Source: Williamsia phyllosphaerae (GTDB taxonomy: Bacteria; Actinomycetota; Actinomycetes; Mycobacteriales; Mycobacteriaceae). From it: a stretch of 64,000 nucleotides of DNA. Position 1 is the first letter of the stretch. Each line of letters starts with the position of its first letter. Shown in pieces: positions 43,954 to 52,723 of the stretch. The translations under genes were made by a program, and so were the position numbers. The stretch spans positions 682,001 to 746,000 of the forward strand of contig NZ_BMCS01000002.1 in NCBI RefSeq assembly GCF_014635305.1. The letters run 5' to 3'. The notes under the pieces are model-generated. The model saw only the letters and a list, made by a program, of their open reading frames with translations. It ran no database searches and was not told where the DNA came from.

Positions 43954-44895
43954 CTAGTCGTTCGTCAGCTCGCCCGCCCACGGAGGGTCGGCGCCTGCTC
44001 GCGAGACGGTGATCGCGGCGGCCCGCGCGGCGTAGGTGAGCGCCTCGCGCCAGGCGTCGTCGTCCATCGACCGCACCCCCTCCTGGCCGAGGGACCCGTG
44101 CCCACCGAGCCAGTGCAGCAGGGCGCCGACGACGGTGTCACCCGCCCCGATCGTGTCGACCGCGGTGACCGTGGGCGCGGTGACCTCGACCGTCCCGGAC
44201 GCGGTGGTCACCGAGATGCCCTTCCCGCCGCGCGTGACGACGACCGCACCGACCCCCGCCGCGAGCCAGTCGCCGGGATGGGATCCGTTGGGGCCCTTGC
44301 CCAGCCACTCGGCGTCGTCATCGGAGACCTTCACGATGTCGATGGACGGCAGCCACGACCGGAACCGCGCCCGGTAGGCGTCCGGCGCGTCGATGGCGAC
44401 GGTGCGGATGTTCGGGTCGACCATGATCAACCGCCCCTGGGCGTGGTGGGTGTGCATCATCTGCTCATAGACCGACGCGCCGGGTTCGAGCACCAATGAC
44501 AGCGTTCCGAAGCAGAGTGCGGCCACCGACCGCGGCAGGGCGCCGGGATCGGTCACGAGCCGGTCCGCGGTGCCCTCGACATAAAAGGTGTAGCTCGCGG
44601 CGTTGTCCTCCCCGATCGCCGCCAACGCGAGCGAGGTGGGGGCCTCGTCGCGTTGGACCAACGACAGGTTCACCCCGGCCGCGCGCAACGAGGCGACGAG
44701 TTCGTCCCCGAAGTGATCGGTCGACACCCGGGAGCAGAACGACACCGCCGAACCCAGCCGGCCGAGCGCGATGGCCGCGTTGAAGGGCCCGCCACCGAGC
44801 GCCGGTTGCAGCGGGGGCTGGCCGGGTCCGTCGAACCCGCGGGCGTCGAGCACGAGGTCGACGAGGGACTCGCCGCAGACGACGATCTCTCTCAT
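43954..44895 (-). CDS. PfkB-family carbohydrate kinase, fructokinase-like
   Basis: This 313-residue ribokinase-fold enzyme has the first signature GGGPFNAAIALGRLG, and the second signature DTIGAGDTVVGALL with the catalytic Asp and anion hole. Fructose or a related ketose is the likely substrate. Its ATG overlaps the stop of an aldose 1-epimerase gene (ATGA), which supports a sugar-processing role. The stop lies close to the gltA promoter on the same strand. Confidence 0.9.
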   Translation of the reverse strand: MREIVVCGESLVDLVLDARGFDGPGQPPLQPALGGGPFNAAIALGRLGSAVSFCSRVSTDHFGDELVASLRAAGVNLSLVQRDEAPTSLALAAIGEDNAASYTFYVEGTADRLVTDPGALPRSVAALCFGTLSLVLEPGASVYEQMMHTHHAQGRLIMVDPNIRTVAIDAPDAYRARFRSWLPSIDIVKVSDDDAEWLGKGPNGSHPGDWLAAGVGAVVVTRGGKGISVTTASGTVEVTAPTVTAVDTIGAGDTVVGALLHWLGGHGSLGQEGVRSMDDDAWREALTYAARAAAITVSRAGADPPWAGELTND

Positions 44896-45836
44896 GAGCT
44901 CTGGGGGCCGACCTGGAGGGCGGCGATGGTTCGCAGCCCCCATGTCCCCGACCACTGCTGGCCCGGTTCGAGGACGATGAGGTCGGTGCCGCTGGCCAGG
45001 GCGTTGGGCGGGGCGGTCATCGGCTCGACGGCGAGCGCACGACCGCGGCCCGGGAAGGGCTGGTCGTGATCGGGGTCGGCGGTGAAGACCTGCGCCCACC
45101 CGAAGTTGCGGTCGGTCCACAGTTCGGTGGAGTCGCCGTCGGGTGCGGTGAGCCGGCTGCGGTGCCGACCGTCTGTCACGACGAGGTCGGTGAAGGGGTT
45201 GTCCATCCACACCCCAGCCAGACGACGTTCGGCCCGGAAGTCGAGGTCGGTGCCGGCCACCTCGACCGGATCACCCTGCGGCAGTTGCCGTTCGGGGTCG
45301 AGCGGAAGGGTCGAGTCCGCCGCGAGGGTCAGTGTGCAGTCGTCGATCTCGGCGTCACCGGCACGGATGAAGGTGTGCTGACCCAGCGCGAACGGTGCGC
45401 GCACGTCGCCGGTGTTGGCGGCGGTGTGGGTGACGGTCAGGCCGCCGTCGGCGTCGAGGGCGTACTCGACCGTCAGGGTGAGGTCGAACGGCCATCCCGG
45501 GTGCCGACCGATCGGCACACCGAGCGTCACCGACCGCTCCGTGGCGTCGTGCAGGTTCCACTCCACGGTGCGGACGAACCCGTGGTTGGCGTTGTTGCGT
45601 TCTTTCTCGGTGATGTCGAGCTGATGGTCGACACCGTCGAAGGTGAACTGCCCGTCGGCGGTGCGGTTCGGCCAGGGTGCCAGCACCAACCCGGCCGAGA
45701 GCGGTGGCTTCTCGCCCTCGGGTACGTCCCAGGTCTCGGTCAGCAGTCGGTCGCCGTGTCGGACCTCGCGCAGCGCCGCACCGCGGGCCACGATCAGCGC
45801 GCTGTACTCGCCTGCAGCAATTCTGTACTCACCCAC
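44892..45836 (-). CDS. Aldose 1-epimerase family protein
   Basis: This 314-residue galactose-mutarotase fold protein has LAPWPNRTADGQFTFDG, the HGFVRTVEW segment with the acid His, ALGQHTFI and a late LAVEPMTAPPNALASG with the base Glu. It interconverts anomers of a free or phosphorylated hexose. I chose GTG at 45836 because the family opening (GEYRIAAGEYSALIV) begins there; codons further upstream read into the pxpB promoter. It precedes the PfkB kinase with a 4-base overlap. Confidence 0.9.
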   Translation of the reverse strand: MGEYRIAAGEYSALIVARGAALREVRHGDRLLTETWDVPEGEKPPLSAGLVLAPWPNRTADGQFTFDGVDHQLDITEKERNNANHGFVRTVEWNLHDATERSVTLGVPIGRHPGWPFDLTLTVEYALDADGGLTVTHTAANTGDVRAPFALGQHTFIRAGDAEIDDCTLTLAADSTLPLDPERQLPQGDPVEVAGTDLDFRAERRLAGVWMDNPFTDLVVTDGRHRSRLTAPDGDSTELWTDRNFGWAQVFTADPDHDQPFPGRGRALAVEPMTAPPNALASGTDLIVLEPGQQWSGTWGLRTIAALQVGPQSS

Positions 45837-45888
45837 ATTGCGAGTCTGGCACACGGGTCGGATGTCGTTCTGCGATAGCTTTGGACGC

Positions 45889-46569
45889 ATGCGCGAGCTA
45901 CCCGCGGGACGCGACGCGCTGCTGCTGGACTTCTCCGACGAGGACACGCCCTGGCGCAGTGCACTCGATGTCGCGAGCCGCCTGCGCGCCGCCATGACCG
46001 GCGGCGAACTGCCCACGGTAACCGACGTGGTGCCCGCCGAGACGACCGTCCTCGTACAGGCGGTCCCGGGCCGCGGACTCGACCACCTCGGACTGCATCG
46101 GACGCTGCGCAGGACGTCGACCCCGTCGCCGATCGCGGCCGGTGACCCCGACACCGCCTCCGCATCCGACGAACCGGTCGTCATCGGTGTCCGATACGAC
46201 GGCCCCGATCTCGATGCGGTCGCCGACCTCGCCGGCCTCGACGTCGACGAGGTGATCGCCACCCACCGCGAGACGATCTGGCGCGTCGCGTTCATGGGTT
46301 TCGCCCCGGGCTTCGGATACCTCGTGCCCGACCGACCCGGGCCCGGTCGCCTGGACGCCCTGCGGTCGGTGCCCCGGCGCTCGGAGTCGAGGACCTCGGT
46401 GCCCGCGGGCGCGGTGGCCGTCGCCGCCGGCTACAGCGCGGTCTACCCGCGGGCGAGTCCCGGCGGGTGGCATCTGCTGGGCCGCAGCGACATCGCGCTG
46501 TGGGACGTCGACGCCCAGCCGCCTGCGGTCCTCACCCCCGGCCGACTCGTGCGATTCGAGGCCACGTGA
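45889..46569 (+). CDS. pxpB: 5-oxoprolinase subunit B (KipI/allophanate hydrolase subunit 1 family)
   Basis: This 226-residue protein carries the family marks FMGFAPGFGYLV, VPRRSESRTSVPAGAVAVAAGYSAVYPRASPGGWHLLG and a final PGRLVRFEA. PxpB works with PxpC and PxpA to hydrolyse 5-oxoproline to glutamate with ATP. Its stop overlaps the start of pxpC (GTGA). PxpA (LamB/YcsF), which usually sits in the same operon, is not present. An earlier reading as allophanate hydrolase is unlikely without a urea carboxylase gene. Confidence 0.88.
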   Translation: MRELPAGRDALLLDFSDEDTPWRSALDVASRLRAAMTGGELPTVTDVVPAETTVLVQAVPGRGLDHLGLHRTLRRTSTPSPIAAGDPDTASASDEPVVIGVRYDGPDLDAVADLAGLDVDEVIATHRETIWRVAFMGFAPGFGYLVPDRPGPGRLDALRSVPRRSESRTSVPAGAVAVAAGYSAVYPRASPGGWHLLGRSDIALWDVDAQPPAVLTPGRLVRFEAT

Positions 46570-47462
46570 CGCGGCCGTCCGGCGCGCATCCGCAGCACCT
46601 CGACGTCCTCGCCACCGGTGCGCTGTCGACCGTGCAGGACCTGGGCCGCCCCGGGTACGCGCACCTCGGGGTCCCCCTGTCGGGCGCGGCCGATCGTGGG
46701 GCGCTGCGACTCGCGAACCGTCTGGTCGGCAACCCGGAGGGCGCCGCGGGTGTCGAGGTGACCCTGGGCGGGTTGTCGGTCACCGTCGCCGGGGATCTGC
46801 TGATGGTCGTGACCGGCGCACCGTGCGCAGTGCTGGTCGACGGCCGACCCACCGGCCCCGGTGCGGCGTTCGTCGTGCGCGACGGGCAGACGGTGTCGCT
46901 GGGCACTCCCACGTCGCAGTTGCGGACCTACCTCGCGGTCCGCGGCGGCATCGACGTCCCGTCGGTGCTCGGGTCGCGCTCGACCGACACCCTGTCGGAG
47001 CTGGGCCCCGCCCCGCTTGCCGTCGGCGATCGCGTCGCCGTGGGGTCCGAACGCGACGCGTGGCCGAGCACCACCGAGGCGCCCGGCACCATGACGTCGG
47101 TGACCGAGGACGTGGTCGCGCTGCACGCCGAACCCGGGCCGCGGGCGCAGGCGCTCATCGACCCCGGCGTCCTGTACGACGGACTCTGGACGGTCAACCC
47201 GTCGAGCAACCGCGTCGGCGTGCGACTCGACCGCATCGACGCCGACGGCGCACTGCCCGAGACCCGTTCCGACGGTGGCACGGTCGCATCCGAGGGGGTG
47301 GCGCTGGGTTCGGTGCAGATACCGCCGAGCGGGCAACCGGTCGTCTTTCTCGCCGACCATCCGGTCACCGGCGGCTACCCGGTCGCCGCGGTCCTGACCG
47401 CCGACTCCGTCGACCGTGCCGCCCAACTGGTGCCGGGTCAACGGGTCCGGCTGCATCGTTGA
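46566..47462 (+). CDS. pxpC: 5-oxoprolinase subunit C (biotin-dependent carboxyltransferase fold)
   Basis: This 298-residue partner of PxpB has LSTVQDLGRPGYAHLGVPLSGAADRGALRLANRLVGNPEGAAGVE at its start and YLAVRGGID, NPSSNRVGVRLDR and VFLADHPVTGGYPV later, all typical of the PxpC/KipA family. GTG at 46566 overlaps the pxpB stop. The two subunits form a complex that should need PxpA from elsewhere in the genome. Confidence 0.9.
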   Translation: MTRPSGAHPQHLDVLATGALSTVQDLGRPGYAHLGVPLSGAADRGALRLANRLVGNPEGAAGVEVTLGGLSVTVAGDLLMVVTGAPCAVLVDGRPTGPGAAFVVRDGQTVSLGTPTSQLRTYLAVRGGIDVPSVLGSRSTDTLSELGPAPLAVGDRVAVGSERDAWPSTTEAPGTMTSVTEDVVALHAEPGPRAQALIDPGVLYDGLWTVNPSSNRVGVRLDRIDADGALPETRSDGGTVASEGVALGSVQIPPSGQPVVFLADHPVTGGYPVAAVLTADSVDRAAQLVPGQRVRLHR

Positions 47463-47523
47463 CACTGCGCCAGTGACACTGCGCCGTTGACAGTGCGGTG
47501 AGACGAATATAGCGTTCCGTCTC

Positions 47524-48465
47524 ATGACGGTGCTGGGACCCGACTCGGTCACGTGGCGGTACTTCGGCGGCTGGCGCGGGATGCTGATGGGGCTGTGGTC
47601 CGGGTCGATGCAGAACATGCACCCGAAACTCGGTGCCGCGGTGTGGGAACACTCCGACTTCTTCGACGAGCGCTGGCAACGCCTGATGCGTTCGCTCTAC
47701 CCGATCATCGGCGTCGTGTTCGACCAGACCACCGACACCGGCTCCGAGGTCCGCGACTACCACCGAACCATCAAGGGCGACATGCCCGATGGTGGTCGCT
47801 ACCACGCCCTCGACCCCGACGTCTTCTACTGGGCGCACGCCACGTTCTGGTACGGCAACATCCGCTGCGCCGAGATCTTCGGTCCGCCGATCACCGAGGC
47901 GGACAAACGCGCCCTGTTCGCTGAGTCGCGCACCTGGTACGCGTCCTACGGCGTCAGCATGCGGCCGTGCCCGGACACCTACGAGGACTTCCTCGTCTAC
48001 TGGGATCACATGTGCCGCAGTGTCCTCGAAGACCACCCCGCGGTGCGAACCGTCCTCGACATCACCGAACTGCCACCGCCGCCGTGGATCTCGTGGATGC
48101 CGGTGCCCGTGTGGCGACGACTCGCCGCGCCCGTGGCCCACGGGTTCATGTGGATCACCACCGGGCTCTACGACGAGCCGGTCCGCGCGATGCTCGGCCT
48201 GACCTGGACCGAGCGCGACGAACGCCGACTGCGCAGGCTCGGCCGGATCGTCGACCGCGCGTTCCGACTCGTACCGCCGCGGTACCGGCTGCACCCGCGC
48301 GCACGGGACGGGTGGGACCGGGTGTCGGGCCGAGTCGGCGCCGGTGAACCGTTCATCGAGACGCCCGTCCGTAACCTCCCACCGCCCGACCAGCAGGATT
48401 CACCGGTGCACTACTGCCCGGTCAACGCCGCGCGACGGGCCGATCTGCCCTGGCAGCGGACCTGA
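47524..48465 (+). CDS. MpaB/Lcp-family (DUF2236) putative heme oxygenase
   Basis: This 313-residue cytosolic protein opens with DSVTWRYFGGWRGMLMGLWSGSMQNMHPKLGAAVWEHS and contains YHALDPDVFYWAHATFWYG, a conserved His/Arg-containing core of the DUF2236 family. This family includes rubber oxygenase Lcp and fungal MpaB, which bind heme b and cleave C=C bonds in isoprenoids. There is no signal peptide, unlike Lcp, so a polymer substrate is unlikely. The chemistry is inferred from family only. It stands alone between pxpC and a TetR gene. Confidence 0.8.
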   Translation: MTVLGPDSVTWRYFGGWRGMLMGLWSGSMQNMHPKLGAAVWEHSDFFDERWQRLMRSLYPIIGVVFDQTTDTGSEVRDYHRTIKGDMPDGGRYHALDPDVFYWAHATFWYGNIRCAEIFGPPITEADKRALFAESRTWYASYGVSMRPCPDTYEDFLVYWDHMCRSVLEDHPAVRTVLDITELPPPPWISWMPVPVWRRLAAPVAHGFMWITTGLYDEPVRAMLGLTWTERDERRLRRLGRIVDRAFRLVPPRYRLHPRARDGWDRVSGRVGAGEPFIETPVRNLPPPDQQDSPVHYCPVNAARRADLPWQRT

Positions 48466-48512
48466 CACCCACGCGCGACGGATCCGTTCCGCCGTCGCGC
48501 CACCGCCGGGCG

Positions 48513-48532
48513 ACTATGCTGAACGGCATACT
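48513..48532. promoter_or_regulatory. Inverted repeat upstream of tetR (48553)
   Basis: ACTATGC and GCATACT, six bases apart, pair at six of seven positions and lie 21 bases before the tetR start. The 7-mer ACTATGC recurs on the minus strand in the mmpL upstream region (52236-52242). This suggests autoregulation and control of mmpL by the same TetR. Confidence 0.5.
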
Positions 48533-48552
48533 TCGACTCGAACGGTGGACAG

Positions 48553-49137
48553 ATGGCTCGGCGGACGGACACACGCGCACGGATGCTGCACAGCGCGATC
48601 GCACTGATGCAGCGCAACGGCGCGGCGGCGGTGACGGTCGACGCGGTCCTCGCCGACAGCGGCGCACCCCGCGGTTCGGTCTATCACCACTTCTCCGGTG
48701 GCCGCGACCAGATCGTGTCCGAGGCGCTGCGCAACGCCGGTGACCTGATGACCGCGATGGTGGTCAACGGCGCCCAGACATCGCCACTGGAGGCCATCGA
48801 GACCTTCGTCGGGTTCTGGACCGACATGCTGGTCTCCAGCGACTACGCCCACGGATGCCCTGTGGTCGCCGCCGCGGTCGGCGGAGCCGAGAGCAGCCCG
48901 GACCTCCAGTCCACCGTCGAGCAGATCTTCACCGACTGGCACGTCGCCCTCACCGACAGCCTCGTCGCGTGGGGTGTCGATCCGACGCGATCAGAGCCGC
49001 TGGCCTCGATGGTCGTCGCCTCCTTCGAGGGCGCGCTGGTCCTCGCCCGCTCCCGCCGTTCGCTGACCCCGTTGACCGACGTGGCCGGAGAGCTCCGGCG
49101 CATCGTCGCCGAGGCCCTCCCGGACACCCCCGCCTGA
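48553..49137 (+). CDS. TetR-family regulator next to mmpL
   Basis: This 194-residue regulator has the HTH segment AIALMQRNGAAAVTVDAVLADSGAPRGSVYHHF (residues about 16-48) and a C-terminal domain like those of YxaF/LmrA-type repressors (YAHGCPVVAAAVGG). It ends five bases from the convergent mmpL gene. Sites with a shared ACTATGC motif before both genes suggest that it represses itself and mmpL. The inducer is unknown. Confidence 0.88.
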   Translation: MARRTDTRARMLHSAIALMQRNGAAAVTVDAVLADSGAPRGSVYHHFSGGRDQIVSEALRNAGDLMTAMVVNGAQTSPLEAIETFVGFWTDMLVSSDYAHGCPVVAAAVGGAESSPDLQSTVEQIFTDWHVALTDSLVAWGVDPTRSEPLASMVVASFEGALVLARSRRSLTPLTDVAGELRRIVAEALPDTPA

Positions 49138-49142
49138 GCCCG

Positions 49143-52100
49143 TCACACCTTCGCCGGCCACCAGATCCGGTTGCCGATCAGCGCCATCGCGGCGGGCACG
49201 AGGATCGACCGGACGATCACCACGTCGAGGATCAGACCGACACCCACGGTGAACCCGAACTGCAGCAGGTTGATCACCGTCGCGCTCATCAACGCGAACA
49301 TGGTCACCGCGAACACGATCCCGGCCGTGGTGATCACACCGCCGGTCGTGCCGAACCCGCGGATGATGCCGCCGACCATGCCCGTCGCCGAGTGTTCCCG
49401 TATCCGTGACGCGAACAGCATGCTGTAGTCGGCGCCGACCGCCACGAGAGCCATGAACGCCAGCGGGATCACCGACCAGTCGAGGTCGATGCCCAGGCCG
49501 TGTTGCCAGAACAGGATGGCGAGTCCGACCGTGGCCGCGAACGACAGCAGGACGGCGAGGACCAGCAGCAGCGGCGCGAGCAGGCTGCGCAGGAGAACCG
49601 ACAGGATCAGGAACACCGCCGTGATGGCGACGATCGCGTACAACGCGAAGTCGCGGTTGACCTGTTTGTTCATGTCCGCCGAGAGCGACGTCAGCCCGGT
49701 CGACGAGACGTTCGCACCCTCGAGGACCGTGCCCGCGGTGGCGGTTTTCGCGGTCGTGGCGATGTCACCGACGCTGCGCATCGCGGCGTCGCTGTACGGG
49801 TTGATGCTGCGGATCACCAGCATCCGCGCGGTCTTGCCGGTCGGCGACAACAACAGTTTCGTACCGGCGACGAACCGCGGATCGCCCAGCGCCTGGGCGG
49901 GGAGATAGAACCCCGATCCCGGACCCGACGTCGTCGCGTCCGCCATGGTGGTCAGGTACCCACTCGCGGTGCCGAGGCCGGCGGTGAGCTGCCCCGTCAG
50001 CGACACCGTCTTGTCGGTGCCGTCCTTGACCTGGCGCAGACCGGTCGCCAGTTGCGACATCCCCGTCGACAACTGCGCCATCCCCGAGGTCAGCCGACCG
50101 AGATCGGCGCGGAGTTGTTCGGGCGTCCTGCCCCCGAGACCGTCGAGGAGGCCGCGCATCTGGGCCAGTCCGGTCCGGATGTCGGGCAGCAACGCCCGCG
50201 CGGTCGCCACCACGTCACCGGGGACGCCGGCCAGGCCGACGACCTGGCGCAGTGATCGCGAGGCGGCACCGGCCGTGGCGCGGTCGAGGACACCAAACGC
50301 AGCACGTGCGGTCATGCAGGCCGGATCGGCCAGGCATCTCGCGTCGGGCGCTGCGGTGAGCATCGGGCCGAACACGTCGTCGAGTCGGCCGGCCACCGCG
50401 AGCGTCCGACCGTTGCTCGTCGAGACCGCGTCCACCAGTGACCCGAGAACCCGAGCGAGGGAGGACAACTCGCCGATTCCCTGCGGGAGGGTGAGCCGAC
50501 CGTTCGACGCGGTGGTCACGATGCGTGTGGCGGTGTCGACCGCGTCGAGCACACCGTCGGCGAGCCCCACGACCTGATCGGTCCCGTCCACCAATCGCGG
50601 GAGTTGCGCCGCGGCGTCGTCGGCCCCGTCGCGCAACGCCGTGACCCCCGATGCGAGCTGCTGCAACTGCGGTGACGCCGCGACGAGTTGCCGGTGGGCG
50701 TCGTCGAGGCGATTGCCCACCTGTCCCACCTGGAATCCAGTGGACGCCTCGGGGATCGGCTTCCCGTCCGGACGCGTGATCGACCGGACGTAGGCGATGT
50801 CGGGCAGCTTCGACACCGACATCGCCATCATCTCCAGCGCGGCGAGGTCGTTGGTGTTGCGCATGTCGTGATCAGCCCGAACGATCAGGTACTCCGGCAG
50901 GATCTCGTTGACGCCATAGTGTTTGAGCACCGCGTCGTAACCACGGGTGGAGTCGTTGGCGTAGAGCTGCACCGACTCCTCGTTGAAGCTCACCCGGAAC
51001 GTCGGGATCACCAGCGCGAGCAGGATCAACACCACCATCGACACCGCGGTCAGCGGACCTGCGTGCCGGATGATCGTCACCCCGCGACGACGCCACCGAC
51101 GCTCGGTCGACACCTTCGGCTGCAGGCGCCCGGCCCGTCCCGCGACCGACATCAGCGCGGGGGTCAGAGTCGCCGAGATGACCATCACGACCAGGACCCC
51201 GATGGCGGTGGGCGGACCGGCGGTCTTGAACATGCCCACCTTGGTGAAGGCCATCGCGCCTGCGGCGGCGGCGATGGTCAGGGCGGAGGCGAGCAGGATC
51301 GGCGACACCTTCGCACTGGCGATGGCGACCGCGGTGTCCGGATCGGCTCCCGCCCGTCGCGCATCGTGATATCCGGCGATCTGGAAGATGGCGTAATCGG
51401 TTCCGGCCCCGAGGATCAGCGCCGTCATGATGGCGATGGTGAAGTTCGAGATCGAGAGCACCTCGTGGGCGCCGAGCGCGGAGATGATCGGCCGGACCAC
51501 CCCCAACCCGATGCCGATCGTCAGCAGCGGGATGAGCGCGCTGATGATCGACCGGTAGGCGATGAGCAGCATCAGGGTGATGAGCACGACCGACACCACG
51601 GTGATGATCAGCAACGACACGTCGATCGAGGAGAACAGATCGGCCAGCGTCGGTGAGGCGCCGGTGTAGTACACCGACAGCCCGTCCGGTTTCGGGATCG
51701 AGTCGATGGCCGAACGGATCTCGACGGTGCTGTGATGGGCGCGGGTGCTGCCCACGTCCCCCTGCGCGGCCACCATCACGGTGACCGCCTTGCCGTCCGG
51801 GCTCCGCGCGGCGTCCCGGGTGGCCGGGTTGCCGTACATGTCGAGGACGTAGGCGACGTTGTCGCGGTCGGCCGTCAGTCGCGACACCAGCTGGGCGTAG
51901 TACCGACCGTCGGCGTCGTCGATGCCACGGTCCGCGGCGAGGACCACGTTGCCCACCGCGGTCGAGGCGGGCGACCCGAAGTCGGTGGACATGTCGCGCA
52001 GGGCGTTGACCGAGGGCATGTCGTCGGGGAGGAACGCGGCCGACCGCTCCGACACCGTCTTCTCGATCTGAGGGACGGCGAGGTTGAGCCCGACGATCAC

Positions 52101-52187
52101 CGCGAACCAGAACCCGATGATCCACCAGCGGTGCCGGACGCAGAACGCGCCCACCGACTCGAAGAACCTGCTGCGGCCATGTGCCAT
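49143..52187 (-). CDS. MMPL/RND-family transporter
   Basis: This 1014-residue protein has 12 predicted helices in two sets, each preceded by a large extracytoplasmic domain. Marks include an N-terminal FWFAVIVGLNLAVPQIEKTVSERSAAFLPDDMPS, GAGTDYAIFQIAGYHDARRAG in the first half and VAVGADYSMLFASRIREHS in the second; these Asp/Tyr pairs form the proton relay of MmpL proteins. The second loop (residues about 480-750) is long, helical and rich in TGLxQL-type heptads. Related proteins export lipids or siderophores in mycolate bacteria. No MmpS partner is present. Confidence 0.93.
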   Translation of the reverse strand: MAHGRSRFFESVGAFCVRHRWWIIGFWFAVIVGLNLAVPQIEKTVSERSAAFLPDDMPSVNALRDMSTDFGSPASTAVGNVVLAADRGIDDADGRYYAQLVSRLTADRDNVAYVLDMYGNPATRDAARSPDGKAVTVMVAAQGDVGSTRAHHSTVEIRSAIDSIPKPDGLSVYYTGASPTLADLFSSIDVSLLIITVVSVVLITLMLLIAYRSIISALIPLLTIGIGLGVVRPIISALGAHEVLSISNFTIAIMTALILGAGTDYAIFQIAGYHDARRAGADPDTAVAIASAKVSPILLASALTIAAAAGAMAFTKVGMFKTAGPPTAIGVLVVMVISATLTPALMSVAGRAGRLQPKVSTERRWRRRGVTIIRHAGPLTAVSMVVLILLALVIPTFRVSFNEESVQLYANDSTRGYDAVLKHYGVNEILPEYLIVRADHDMRNTNDLAALEMMAMSVSKLPDIAYVRSITRPDGKPIPEASTGFQVGQVGNRLDDAHRQLVAASPQLQQLASGVTALRDGADDAAAQLPRLVDGTDQVVGLADGVLDAVDTATRIVTTASNGRLTLPQGIGELSSLARVLGSLVDAVSTSNGRTLAVAGRLDDVFGPMLTAAPDARCLADPACMTARAAFGVLDRATAGAASRSLRQVVGLAGVPGDVVATARALLPDIRTGLAQMRGLLDGLGGRTPEQLRADLGRLTSGMAQLSTGMSQLATGLRQVKDGTDKTVSLTGQLTAGLGTASGYLTTMADATTSGPGSGFYLPAQALGDPRFVAGTKLLLSPTGKTARMLVIRSINPYSDAAMRSVGDIATTAKTATAGTVLEGANVSSTGLTSLSADMNKQVNRDFALYAIVAITAVFLILSVLLRSLLAPLLLVLAVLLSFAATVGLAILFWQHGLGIDLDWSVIPLAFMALVAVGADYSMLFASRIREHSATGMVGGIIRGFGTTGGVITTAGIVFAVTMFALMSATVINLLQFGFTVGVGLILDVVIVRSILVPAAMALIGNRIWWPAKV

Positions 52188-52230
52188 GTGGTGCCCAACC
52201 CCTCGTCCAGCGCGACGACCGCACTATGGT

Positions 52231-52245
52231 GTTACGCATAGTAAC
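52231..52245. promoter_or_regulatory. Palindrome upstream of mmpL
   Basis: GTTACGCATAGTAAC has perfect GTTAC/GTAAC arms around a 5-base centre, 44 bases before the mmpL ATG. It contains ACTATGC on the minus strand, also found before tetR. TetR operators often have this size. Confidence 0.55.
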
Positions 52246-52423
52246 GTATACAAGGCAGTGCGCAACCCCGCGAGATCAGCCGGCTGCACAGCTCGCATCC
52301 GGCGGCCCGAAGGGCAGCCTGACCTTGCTGGTGCATACGGATCTCGAGTCGTATCGTCGCTCGTGCCAGGCGATCTCATGCCCGCAGATCGCACATGACG
52401 TTCTCTCTCATGGAGGTCCTCGC

Positions 52424-52723
52424 ATGACCACTCTCGAAATGCCGCATGTCTCCGACTGTTCGGTGAGCGCCTGCTCGTACAACCACGACGGCTGCCACGC
52501 CTTCGCGATCAACGTCAGTGGCGACAACGGCACCGCTGACTGCGCCACCTTCATCCCGCTGTCGATCAAGGGCGGACTCGATGTGGTCTCCCCGCAGGTC
52601 GGCGCCTGCCAGCGAGCAGACTGCTCGCACAACGACAACCTTGAGTGCACCGCGGCATCGGTTCAGATCGGCGCCGCGAACGCGGGTGACACCGCCAACT
52701 GCCTCACCTACGCGACGGCTTGA
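52424..52723 (+). CDS. Small cysteine-rich protein with two DUF1540 repeats
   Basis: This 99-residue protein consists of two DUF1540-type units: CSVSACSYNHDGCHAFAINV with C40 near the end of unit one, and CQRADCSHNDNLECTAASVQIG with C93 near the end of unit two. Each unit thus has four cysteines in a C-x4-C-x6/7-C...C layout, which looks like a metal site. Function of DUF1540 is unknown. GGAGG lies seven bases before the ATG. Its 3' end overlaps the convergent PAP2 gene by 16 bp. There is no signal peptide. Confidence 0.85.
   Translation: MTTLEMPHVSDCSVSACSYNHDGCHAFAINVSGDNGTADCATFIPLSIKGGLDVVSPQVGACQRADCSHNDNLECTAASVQIGAANAGDTANCLTYATA

Noticed and set aside
45889-47462. Allophanate hydrolase / urea amidolyase subunits
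   Set aside because: No urea carboxylase or amidase gene is present, and the BC pair fits 5-oxoprolinase better.
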